Source of the DNA: Desulfobacterales bacterium
GTDB taxonomy: Bacteria > Desulfobacterota > Desulfobacteria > Desulfobacterales > UBA11574
Length of the DNA: 6,148 bases
Assembly (NCBI GenBank): GCA_030145595.1
Contig: JAQYVG010000202.1
Coordinates: 1-6,148 of the forward strand
Direction of reading: 5' to 3'
In this document: one piece after another, positions 1-6,074 of the stretch
How the letters are laid out: the number at the start of each line of letters is the position of its first letter
Position numbering within the stretch: position 1 is the first letter of the stretch
Translations under genes and position numbers: made by a program
The notes under the pieces: generated by a model
Seen by the model: only the letters and a program-made list of their open reading frames with translations
Databases searched by the model: none
What the model was told of the DNA's origin: nothing

Positions 1-13
1 GGCTATTTTTCCG

Positions 14-136
14 ATGAGCGGCGTTCTCCGCGGGTTTCCGCCCTCGACGTACTGCCGTACGCCTCCCCGCCAAATACATGCGGGACAAGCGGGCGAAAAC
101 CCTTGTGCGGCCTTGATCAGGACAAAAATTGCTCAT
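14..136. repeat. Nested inverted-repeat element with a potential multi-branched fold
   Basis: Several complementary arms are nested here. An outer 6-bp pair lies at 14-19 and 131-136. An 11-of-12 pair lies at 32-43 and 91-102. Inside the latter are two small hairpins, 48-61 (5-bp arms, 4-nt loop) and 66-84 (5-bp arms, 9-nt loop). A further weak hairpin lies at 103-125 (TTGT/ACAA plus CCT/AGG with a bulge), and 18-31 can form a competing 4-bp stem. No open reading frame of note is present. This is seen directly in the bases; that it is a dispersed repeat or a structured RNA is inference. It may continue left of the window. Confidence 0.55.
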
Positions 137-186
137 TTCTGAATTGGACACTCATCGTGATCATTTTGGATTTATGGATGGAAACT
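119..186 (-). repeat. Two 34-nt-spaced AGTGTCC-type repeat units, left copy
   Basis: Read on the minus strand, one unit starts at 186 with AGTTTCCATCCATAAATC and the next starts at 152 with AGTGTCC, exactly 34 nt apart. The first 18 bases of the unit at 186 match 16 of 18 bases of the plus-strand unit at 6115-6132 near the other window end. The units are noncoding and abut the nested inverted-repeat element. Their function is unknown; they could be a dispersed intergenic repeat or the worn end of a mobile element. Confidence 0.55.
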
Positions 187-214
187 TTTATTTAGCGGGT
201 CAACGTTCTTAGCT

Positions 215-673
215 ATGCCCAAAAAACCTAAAAAAGTTATTATCTCAAAAGACAAAGCCATTTTCTGGCTGAATACAAACGGCCACTGGTGCAACCGGTA
301 TGGAGAATTTGAGCATAAGAAAATCATAGATTATTTTAATGCTTCAATACGAAAAGACAAAGGCGGCTACTATGTCGCCCAGACAACGGATGACTATCAG
401 GAGAAAGTCTATTTCCATTACGAAGATACGGCCCTTTTCGTTGTTGATGTTCGCAAGGGAAAGGATATATTGCTGGTATTGAATACCGGGAAAAAGATCA
501 AGCTGAAACCGAAAAAACTGTCAATGAAAGCAGACAACCTTTACATGCACATGGGAGAAGAACGCATCAAGTTTACTGAAAAAAGCCTGGTGAAGATATC
601 TGCCCTGATAGAATGTTATAACGATCAATATGTCATTAAGATAAAAAATAGAAAATATAAAATTGGATCGTAA
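215..673 (+). CDS. DUF1285-like conserved hypothetical protein
   Basis: This is a 152-residue, lysine-rich soluble protein with no signal peptide or membrane segment. Residues 18-80 resemble the DUF1285 core: a W-x-x-x-G-x-W start (W18-W25), an S-I-R-K-D segment followed by G-Y-Y (about 44-53), then a Y-E-D-T-A-L-F-V-V-D-V strand (69-79), which corresponds to the family's 'DAPFVAV' region. Residues 110-133 (Y-M-H-M followed by a helix ending in S-A-L-I-E) match the family's C-terminal 'YVHV...' segment. It is slightly shorter than typical members because the N-terminus is cut down. The family has solved structures but no established function, so none is assigned. ATG 215 is the only ordinary start after the in-frame stop at 158-160. 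No good Shine-Dalgarno sequence precedes it. The gene stands alone, converging on ftsY. The reading frame is surely real; the family call is from memory of the pattern. Confidence 0.75.
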   Translation: MPKKPKKVIISKDKAIFWLNTNGHWCNRYGEFEHKKIIDYFNASIRKDKGGYYVAQTTDDYQEKVYFHYEDTALFVVDVRKGKDILLVLNTGKKIKLKPKKLSMKADNLYMHMGEERIKFTEKSLVKISALIECYNDQYVIKIKNRKYKIGS

Positions 674-764
674 AATTTATTTTGCCCTGTAAAATCTGGT
701 CCTCTGGGTTGTCAGAGATATCTGGCTCTGCCTTAGCGTTTTGTGTCTAAAAAGTTTAAAAACA

Positions 765-926
765 ATCACGAAAACGCGAAATATTGAAAGCCCCCCGGTA
801 TTACAGGCTCTGCCTACGGGGCAGGCGAAATAGCTGTACGTTTTAGAAATTATTTTCGCCTGCAACGAAAAACGAATCACTTTGGCTAGATTTTTTCGTG
901 CTTTCGTTTTTTCGTGCTTTCGTGAT
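765..926. repeat. Repeat block between converging genes with inverted flanks
   Basis: The plus-strand 17-mer at 765-781 matches the reverse complement of 910-926 at 15 of 17 positions, so the block is bounded by imperfect inverted repeats. Inside it lies a perfect 10-bp inverted repeat, 821-830 (GCAGGCGAAA) with 854-863, separated by 23 nt. The GC-rich stretch 791-827 has further short complementary pieces. The hairpin could stall transcription from either converging gene, but no run of T follows the stem on either strand, so I do not call it an intrinsic terminator. A small miniature-transposon-like repeat is possible; no target duplication was identified. Confidence 0.45.
891..924. repeat. 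Tandem octamer repeat (four units; two perfect 16-bp copies)
   Basis: The 16-mer TTTTTTCGTGCTTTCG occurs twice without a gap at 891-906 and 907-922. At finer scale it is four units of an 8-nt consensus NTTTCGTN at 893-900, 901-908, 909-916 and 917-924. It lies just past the ftsY stop codon and overlaps the right flank of the surrounding inverted-repeat block. It is noncoding simple-sequence DNA and may vary in copy number between strains. Confidence 0.75.
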
Positions 927-944
927 AAATTTCTTTACTTGGCC

Positions 945-1886
945 CTAAAACAGAGCATCTACAAACAGTTCAGGATCAAACTTCTGCAGGTCTTCAATTT
1001 TTTCTCCAATGCCGACATATTTTAATGGGATTTCAAGTGCATTGCATATACCGACAACGATTCCTCCTTTGGCGGTTCCGTCGAGTTTGGTAAGGGCAAT
1101 TGCCGTAACGCCGAGAGCATCGTTGAACATTTTAGCCTGGGACAGAGCGTTTTGGCCGGTTGTGGCATCGAGAACCAGCAAAATTTCATGGGGTGCGTCC
1201 GGGGTCTTTTTGGCGATGGTCCGTTTGATTTTTTTGAGTTCCTCCATCAGGTTTACTCTGGTGTGAAGGCGGCCGGCAGTGTCAACTATGACAATGTCAG
1301 TCCCCCGTGCCACGGCTGCTTCAATGGCGTCATAGGCTACGGCGGCGGGGTCGGCCTTATCTTTGTGCTTGACAATATCCACCCCGGCCCTATCAGCCCA
1401 TATCGCAAGCTGTTCAACGGCTGCCGCCCGGAAAGTGTCGGCCGCCGCGATGAGAACCTTCTTCTGCGATGCTGCAAATTTGGCCGCCAGCTTGCCGATA
1501 GTGGTTGTTTTGCCGACTCCGTTGACGCCGATCACCATGATAACGTGAGGTTTGGCAGCCAGTGGTGCCAGCAGTGGTGTTTTGGTGCCGAGCAGTGCGA
1601 GTATCTTTTCTTTTAAAGCTTCTTTGAGTTGACCGGCATCAGAAATGCTTGAAGACCTTTTTGAAATACTTTGGATGAGGTCCATGGCGGTCTGGACGCC
1701 GATATCCGATGTTATCAGCAACTCTTCAAGCTCTTCTAAAAGATCGTCATCTATTTTGCGCTTGTTTGAGAAAAGCTCATCAATGTCGGTAGTAAGCAGT
1801 TGGCGGGTTTTGGAAAGGCCGGTTCTCAGGCGTTTAAAAAAACCTTTTGATTCTTTAGGCTCTTTTGGAAGGGGTTCACGGTTCAC
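945..1886 (-). CDS. ftsY: Signal recognition particle receptor FtsY
   Basis: FtsY is the membrane-associated SRP GTPase. It docks ribosome-nascent-chain complexes bound by Ffh/4.5S RNA at the SecYEG translocon. The 313-residue product has an N domain (about 15-100), beginning with the G-F-F-K-R-L-R-T-G-L-S-K-T helix, then the NG GTPase domain. Visible motifs are the P-loop GVNGVGKT (120-127), DTFRAAA (150-156), DTAGR (202-206), GQNAL (244-248), TKLDG (266-270), GIGEK (292-296) and the C-terminal D-L-Q-K-F-D-P-E-L-F signature. The long acidic A domain of enterobacterial FtsY is absent; about 14 residues precede the first amphipathic helix, which probably provides membrane contact. The start is a GTG at 1886. 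An in-frame TGA lies two codons upstream (1890-1892), and no later standard start would keep the N-terminal helix. The start codon sits in a GGTTCAC heptamer array with no Shine-Dalgarno sequence. The stop is TAG. It lies downstream of smc on the same strand. Confidence 0.96.
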   Translation of the reverse strand: MNREPLPKEPKESKGFFKRLRTGLSKTRQLLTTDIDELFSNKRKIDDDLLEELEELLITSDIGVQTAMDLIQSISKRSSSISDAGQLKEALKEKILALLGTKTPLLAPLAAKPHVIMVIGVNGVGKTTTIGKLAAKFAASQKKVLIAAADTFRAAAVEQLAIWADRAGVDIVKHKDKADPAAVAYDAIEAAVARGTDIVIVDTAGRLHTRVNLMEELKKIKRTIAKKTPDAPHEILLVLDATTGQNALSQAKMFNDALGVTAIALTKLDGTAKGGIVVGICNALEIPLKYVGIGEKIEDLQKFDPELFVDALF

Positions 1887-1915
1887 GGTTCACGGTTCAC
1901 GGGTTCAAGGTTCAA
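1873..1915. repeat. GGTTCAC heptamer tandem array overlapping the ftsY start
   Basis: Four perfect copies of GGTTCAC stand head to tail at 1873-1879, 1880-1886, 1887-1893 and 1894-1900. After one extra G come two variant copies, GGTTCAA, at 1902-1908 and 1909-1915. On the minus strand each perfect unit reads GTGAACC, and the GTG of the second unit is the ftsY start codon, so the first few FtsY residues are encoded by repeat. Copies distal to 1886 are untranslated. Confidence 0.85.
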
Positions 1916-1916
1916 A

Positions 1917-2000
1917 GGCTCAGGAAATAATGGTTAATAATTAATGGTTAACAATTAATAATTAATTATTGATTATTAGGTTCACGGTTCAGCGTTGGTT
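1917..2000. repeat. AT-rich degenerate heptamer array between smc and ftsY
   Basis: The 7-nt period continues from the GGTTCAC array. In steps of seven from 1931 the sequence reads TGGTTAA, TAATTAA, TGGTTAA, CAATTAA, TAATTAA, TTATTGA, TTATTAG, then returns to GTTCACG and GTTCAGC at 1980-1993. The 10-mer TAATGGTTAA recurs at 1928 and 1942, two periods apart. Only two single-base shifts (near 1901 and 1916) break the phase between 1873 and about 1993. This fills nearly all of the gap downstream of smc; the remaining bases up to 2029 show nothing recognisable. Confidence 0.65.
1927..1954 (-). promoter_or_regulatory. Weak candidate ftsY promoter inside the AT-rich heptamers
   Basis: On the minus strand TTGTTA (1949-1954) is followed after 16 nt by CATTAT (1927-1932), each matching four of six bases of the sigma-70 consensus, about 40 nt upstream of the ftsY GTG. 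In such AT-rich repeat DNA this fit can arise by chance, and read-through from smc is an equally good source of ftsY transcript. Confidence 0.2.
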
Positions 2001-2029
2001 GCCTTATGTTCAATCCATGCCTATCCGGT

Positions 2030-5000
2030 TTACTCTGCTTGGTGTTCAAAATTTACGGAAACAATCTTGGAAACGCCTTTATTTTCCATGGTAATGCCGA
2101 AAAGTGTGTCGGCAAATTCCATAGTTCTTTTATTGTGAGTTATCATAATGATTTGAGAATTTTCCCCGATGATTTTCAGCAGATCATTAAATCGAAAAAC
2201 ATTGGATTCGTCAAGGGTTGCGTCAATTTCATCCATGAGACAGAAAGCGGCGGGCTTAATTAAAAATATTGAAAAGATCAAAGCGATGGCAGCGAGTGCT
2301 TTTTCACCTCCGGACAACAGACTCATTCTGGTCAGCTTTTTCCCCTGGGGATGGACCATAAATTCTACGCCGGTATCAAGAGGCTTATCCGGTTCAGTAA
2401 GGATGAGCTTGGCTGAGCCGTTTTCAAAAAGACGGGGGAAAACTTCGTTTAACTTTTGGTTTATGGCATCAAATGTTTTAAGAAATCGTTCCTGGGTTAT
2501 CTTGTTTATCTTTGTGATAACTTTATGGAGATCTCCCACAGCCTGCTCAAGATCTTCACGTTGTTCGCACAGAAAGTCATAACGTTCTTTTAGTTGTTCA
2601 TGCTCCTTGATGGCACCGAGATTGACATCTTCTATTCTGCCGATCCTTTTTCTGCAAAGGTCAAGCTCGTTCTCCATTTCATCCAGGGTCATCTTGTTAT
2701 TTTCCGCCGCAGAATCAAATTCTGATACAAGGGCGGCAATCGCAGTGTGGTATGTTGCTTGCAGACGATCGGCAATATTTTTGCGTTGAAGATGTTGCTG
2801 GGATTGCTCAAGCTCAAGCATGCGGATCTTATGCAGTGTTTTTTCGCGTTTGGTCTGTATCTTGGAAATAGTACTGTCGTTATCGAGCAGCTTGGCATCA
2901 ATGGACGCATAGTCAGCCTCATTGCGCTGCAAAGCTTCCTCCAGACGTTTCAAATCATCATACATGCCGGCAAGGGTCTGTTCCAAATCTACAATATTTT
3001 GTTTTGAATCGGTCTTTTTTTGTTTTTTTCGGGCAATTTCAAGTGCAATTTGCTCGAGCTGTTTTAATCCGTCATTTTGGAATTCTTTAAGTCGCCTTAA
3101 AGCATTGTTGCTGTTTTCCAGCTTGGTATTTAAAGCTGTTAAATTGAGTTTAAGGTCTACGATGCTATGATTAAAATCTTCCAGTTCCGATGACAAAGAG
3201 CTGATCTGATCTAATTTTTCTGTGACTTTGTCCTGGGCTGTTTTAACACCATTTTCGATGTCAGTTAGCGCCTGGTTGTGTGTAGTAATTTCTTGGTCAA
3301 TATCATTCTTTTCTCCTAAAAGGCGCTGCTGTTCCAGGTGTATGATTTCAAGATGGCGGCGGGAGTGTTTTAAGTCTTCGTTAGCTTTATAAAGATCTTT
3401 TTCCGCTTCGATTTCGAGTTGGGTCACTTTATTTTTTTGTTCAAAGAGCTGCTGCAGTTTGCTTTCAATGGTGCGGACTTTGGATTCCAGTTCTTTTTGA
3501 TCGCTACGTGCTGATTCCAGTTCAGGAATTAATTTTTTGATGCGGCGATCAATGCGTTTCAGTTCCTGTTTTTTTGCCAGAATACCTGACAGGTTGTCCC
3601 GGCTGCCGCCGATCATAATGCCTTGATGGGAGAGAATATCCCCATCTTTAGTAACAGCTGTCTGCATACTGCCGTTGTTGTTATATATTTTTAGGGCTTC
3701 TTGCATATCATCGGCAACAACAACATGTGCCAGGAGGGCTTCGGCGATTTTTTCAAACCCTGGTTTAACAGATACATAATCCAACAGCTTTTTTCGAGAA
3801 GGGCACTTTTTTTGGGGCTCTAATTCAAAGTTTTTGACGGAAGAAACCGGAATAAAACCGCTACGCCCGGCTCGGGTTGTTTGCAGATAGTTGATGGAGC
3901 CGATTCCTGCTGTTTGATCCTTGACAAGAATGTATTGCAATGATTCCCCAAGTACTGCTTCCACAGCAGTTTCATAGGAAGGCTCCGGTTCGAGAATATC
4001 AACCATCAGCCCTAAAATACCGTCATTTTCAGGGCCGCTGGTTTTATCTGTCGATTTCTCATCTTCTTTGCGGCCTACTTTTTTCATTACGGCCCGGACA
4101 CCGTCCTTGTACCATTCAAAGTTGTCTTCCATTTTCTTTAAAGTGGTATAAGTCGATTTGGCTTTGTTGCTTTCCAGCACCAGGGTCTGAACGTGCTTCA
4201 CCTGCTTGCCTAACAAACCGCTCTTTTCTTCCAGTTGCTTCTTAATATCGGCAATCTGCCGGTTCAGATCGTCTATTTTTGCGTGGTGTGCCTGAAACAC
4301 TTTTTCGGTTTGGGACACTTTATGCTCAAGCTGTGTGACTTCTTGAGCGGTTTTGATTTCTTCGACATTCGTTTGTTTAAGGCGTCTTGTCAGGCTTTCC
4401 TTGTTATTGGTGGCGTTCTGGTAGATATTTTTGTGTCGAGCTTCCTGGGCTGCCAGATGCATAACTTTTGTTTTTGAAGTTTCAAGGTCTTGATGCAGAG
4501 CTGATAATTGGTCTTTAATTTTTTTCTCAAACGACTGCTGTTGATCAAGGACCTCCGTTTCCTTTGTGATGCGGGCTTTAATGCCGGTATTTGTGTCTGC
4601 AACCTGTGAGATTTCGGCGGTAATATTCCTGTCCTTTTTTTCAAGGTCTTGGCGGGCAGATTCAAGCCCTGCTATTTCACTGCCGAGCCTCTCTATCTCT
4701 TTATGAAGGTGAGCCAGATCATTCTCAATGCGGTCCATATTGCGCTGCATCTCAAATCTTTTAGACTTTTGCTCTGAAATTTCCTGATCTTTTTGTGAGC
4801 GACGCAACTTGATCTCTTCAAGTGCTGCGTCAAGTTTATTAAGTTGAGAGGTATGCCCGAGGTCCGTATCCCTGCGATCTTTTAATAATGTGTCGGTTTC
4901 ATTTATTTTGTGCGTATAGTCATCGTAATAATGCAGGGCAAGGCCGATGTCGAGTTCTCTGATGCGATCCTGATACCTTTTGTAACGTTCGGCTTTACGG

Positions 5001-5635
5001 GCCTGACGCTTAAGACCGGCCATCTGCCGCTTTACTTCAAAAATTATGTCATTTACACGCAAAAGATTTTGATTGGTAGAATCGACTTTGCGCAAGGCTT
5101 CGTTTTTACGGGCCTTATACCTTGTAATTCCAGCCGCTTCTTCGATGAGAAATCGTCTTTCTTCCGGCCCGGCATCTGTAATTGTACCAATGTTGCCCTG
5201 TTGTACTACGGCATATGACTTAGATCCTAAACCGCTGCCCATAAAGATGTTGTGGATATCTTTTAGACGGCAGGGTTGTTTATTAATAAAATAGGCACTT
5301 TCTCCGGATCGGTAGAGGCGTCGGGTAAGCATGATTTCGGTAAAGCCTTTGAGCTCTTCAGGGGCGGTGCCGTTGTCATTGTTTAGGATTAAGGAGACTT
5401 CTGCCATGTTTAAGGGGAGTTTACCGTTAGTACCGGCAAATATCACGTCTTCCATAGATTTTCCACGAAGTTGCTTAACGCTCTGTTCCCCCATCACCCA
5501 TCTGAGAGCATCGACAATGTTACTTTTGCCGCAGCCATTTGGACCTACAACTGCCGAAATACCAGGAGGAAATTCAATGCGTGCTTTTTCGTGAAAGGAT
5601 TTAAATCCATTTATTTCCAGTTGTTTAATTTTCAT
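2030..5635 (-). CDS. smc: Chromosome segregation/condensation ATPase SMC
   Basis: SMC forms the dimeric ring ATPase of the bacterial SMC-ScpAB condensin, which extrudes and organises DNA loops near replication origins. The 1201-residue protein is full length for the family and unbroken. The N-terminal head has Walker A GPNGCGKS (31-38), the DNA-sensing R-loop with Q-L-R-G (R57), and a Q-loop in Y-A-V-V-Q-Q-G (141-147). Coiled coil runs from about 170 to 505. The hinge spans about 539-680, starting G-I-L-G-L-M-V-D and ending near I-G-G-S-R. Returning coiled coil follows to about 1045. The C-terminal head has the ABC signature L-S-G-G-E-K (1107-1112), Walker B with catalytic D1135-E1136, the D-loop L-D-E-S-N (1141-1145) and the switch histidine H1167. 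A charged stretch at about 518-538, just before the hinge, looks like a lineage insertion. The ATG at 5635 has an AGGAG ribosome site. The stop is TAA, 143 bp before ftsY. scpA and scpB are not in the window. Confidence 0.97.
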   Translation of the reverse strand: MKIKQLEINGFKSFHEKARIEFPPGISAVVGPNGCGKSNIVDALRWVMGEQSVKQLRGKSMEDVIFAGTNGKLPLNMAEVSLILNNDNGTAPEELKGFTEIMLTRRLYRSGESAYFINKQPCRLKDIHNIFMGSGLGSKSYAVVQQGNIGTITDAGPEERRFLIEEAAGITRYKARKNEALRKVDSTNQNLLRVNDIIFEVKRQMAGLKRQARKAERYKRYQDRIRELDIGLALHYYDDYTHKINETDTLLKDRRDTDLGHTSQLNKLDAALEEIKLRRSQKDQEISEQKSKRFEMQRNMDRIENDLAHLHKEIERLGSEIAGLESARQDLEKKDRNITAEISQVADTNTGIKARITKETEVLDQQQSFEKKIKDQLSALHQDLETSKTKVMHLAAQEARHKNIYQNATNNKESLTRRLKQTNVEEIKTAQEVTQLEHKVSQTEKVFQAHHAKIDDLNRQIADIKKQLEEKSGLLGKQVKHVQTLVLESNKAKSTYTTLKKMEDNFEWYKDGVRAVMKKVGRKEDEKSTDKTSGPENDGILGLMVDILEPEPSYETAVEAVLGESLQYILVKDQTAGIGSINYLQTTRAGRSGFIPVSSVKNFELEPQKKCPSRKKLLDYVSVKPGFEKIAEALLAHVVVADDMQEALKIYNNNGSMQTAVTKDGDILSHQGIMIGGSRDNLSGILAKKQELKRIDRRIKKLIPELESARSDQKELESKVRTIESKLQQLFEQKNKVTQLEIEAEKDLYKANEDLKHSRRHLEIIHLEQQRLLGEKNDIDQEITTHNQALTDIENGVKTAQDKVTEKLDQISSLSSELEDFNHSIVDLKLNLTALNTKLENSNNALRRLKEFQNDGLKQLEQIALEIARKKQKKTDSKQNIVDLEQTLAGMYDDLKRLEEALQRNEADYASIDAKLLDNDSTISKIQTKREKTLHKIRMLELEQSQQHLQRKNIADRLQATYHTAIAALVSEFDSAAENNKMTLDEMENELDLCRKRIGRIEDVNLGAIKEHEQLKERYDFLCEQREDLEQAVGDLHKVITKINKITQERFLKTFDAINQKLNEVFPRLFENGSAKLILTEPDKPLDTGVEFMVHPQGKKLTRMSLLSGGEKALAAIALIFSIFLIKPAAFCLMDEIDATLDESNVFRFNDLLKIIGENSQIIMITHNKRTMEFADTLFGITMENKGVSKIVSVNFEHQAE

Positions 5636-5645
5636 ACAAGAAAAT

Positions 5646-5650
5646 CTCCT
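5646..5650 (-). promoter_or_regulatory. Ribosome binding site of smc
   Basis: The minus strand reads AGGAG here, ten bases before the ATG whose first base is 5635. The fit to the anti-Shine-Dalgarno sequence fixes this start and contrasts with ftsY and the 215-673 gene, which have no such site. Confidence 0.75.
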
Positions 5651-5665
5651 GTTTAGGAATTTTAG

Positions 5666-5692
5666 CCCGCCGGCGGGTAAACCTTTCGCCGG
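5666..5692. repeat. GC palindrome in the smc leader
   Basis: CCCGCCGGCGGG at 5666-5677 is a perfect 12-bp palindrome. A competing stem joins 5670-5675 (CCGGCG) to 5687-5692 (CGCCGG) over an 11-nt loop, and AAACC at 5679-5683 can pair with GGTTT at 5691-5695. These lie 16 nt or more upstream of the smc ribosome site, in what would be its untranslated leader if transcription starts farther right. They stand out against the surrounding AT-rich DNA. Whether this is a repeat unit, an operator or an RNA hairpin cannot be decided here. Confidence 0.5.
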
Positions 5693-5837
5693 TTTGGCTT
5701 GATAGTTCCCTGAACCTTAATAGCAATAGCAGGAAGTTTTGTGATTGTAAAGCAAAAACACAAGGTGGAGTATGTTTTTATTGAATAAATACAAGATATG
5801 GTAGAATTTATATGTTTTTGGCTTATTTTATATGTTC

Positions 5838-5854
5838 ATTGATAATTTATCAAT
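5838..5854. repeat. Perfect AT-rich inverted repeat
   Basis: ATTGATA (5838-5844) and TATCAAT (5848-5854) are perfect 7-bp arms around a 3-nt centre, about 200 bp upstream of smc. It has the symmetry of a repressor site but no identified regulator. The stretch between the smc leader palindrome and this site (about 5700-5830) shows no gene and no convincing promoter. Confidence 0.45.
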
Positions 5855-5866
5855 AAAACAATATGA

Positions 5867-5896
5867 TGATGAATTCGTAAAAAGCCGAATTCATCA
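5867..5896. repeat. 11-bp perfect hairpin
   Basis: TGATGAATTCG (5867-5877) pairs perfectly with CGAATTCATCA (5886-5896) over an 8-nt loop. No T-run follows the stem on either strand, so it is not a typical intrinsic terminator. It immediately precedes the heptamer-based inverted repeat, suggesting that the two belong to one composite repeat region. Confidence 0.6.
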
Positions 5897-5902
5897 GATG
5901 TC

Positions 5903-5997
5903 TGGTGTTTAGTATTTAGGGTTTTGTTTCAAATATATGAGACATACCAACGTGTTAGATCGCCAAATACTAAACACCAAATACAAAACACTTTAGT
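5903..5997. repeat. 15-bp inverted repeat made of GTxTTTA-type heptamers
   Basis: The 15-mer TGGTGTTTAGTATTT (5903-5917) is perfectly inverted at 5965-5979. Each side is built of 7-nt units. On the left are GTGTTTA, GTATTTA and GGGTTTT (5905-5925). On the right are CCAAATA, CTAAACA, CCAAATA and CAAAACA (5963-5990), the last four being two 14-mers that differ at one position. It is noncoding, with a 47-nt centre that shows nothing recognisable. Confidence 0.7.
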
Positions 5998-6074
5998 AAA
6001 AAATCAAATGTCTTACTTTTTTTAAGCCATTTTTATTATTAGTTTTAATACCCCGTTCGCTTGTGGGTGGGTGG

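Noticed and set aside
14..136. tRNA gene suggested by the cloverleaf-like arrangement
   Set aside because: There is no 7-bp acceptor stem, no T-arm consensus GGTTCRA in the right place and no anticodon arm of standard geometry.
166..194. Promoter for the 215-673 gene (TTGGAT, 17 nt, TATTTA)
   Set aside because: Each box matches only three of six consensus positions and lies partly in a repeat; not better than chance.
821..863. 10-bp hairpin as an intrinsic terminator for ftsY or the 215-673 gene
   Set aside because: The loop is 23 nt and no T-rich tract follows the stem on either strand.
677..880. 67-residue minus-strand open frame beyond the ftsY end
   Set aside because: It lies wholly in the repeat-rich space between converging genes, runs through the inverted repeats, has no clear ribosome site and gives a protein without recognisable features.
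1009..1616. Plus-strand open frames opposite ftsY
   Set aside because: They are antisense shadows of a strongly conserved GTPase gene and carry no motifs of their own.
1873..2000. CRISPR array
   Set aside because: The period is 7 nt with no unique spacers; it is a simple tandem repeat.
2006..5656. Many short open frames on both strands within smc
   Set aside because: All overlap the unbroken 1201-codon smc frame and follow its codon pattern; none has independent support.
5780..5830. smc promoter on the minus strand in the AT-rich upstream region
   Set aside because: Several weak TTGTAT/CATACT-like boxes occur with poor spacing; none stands out.
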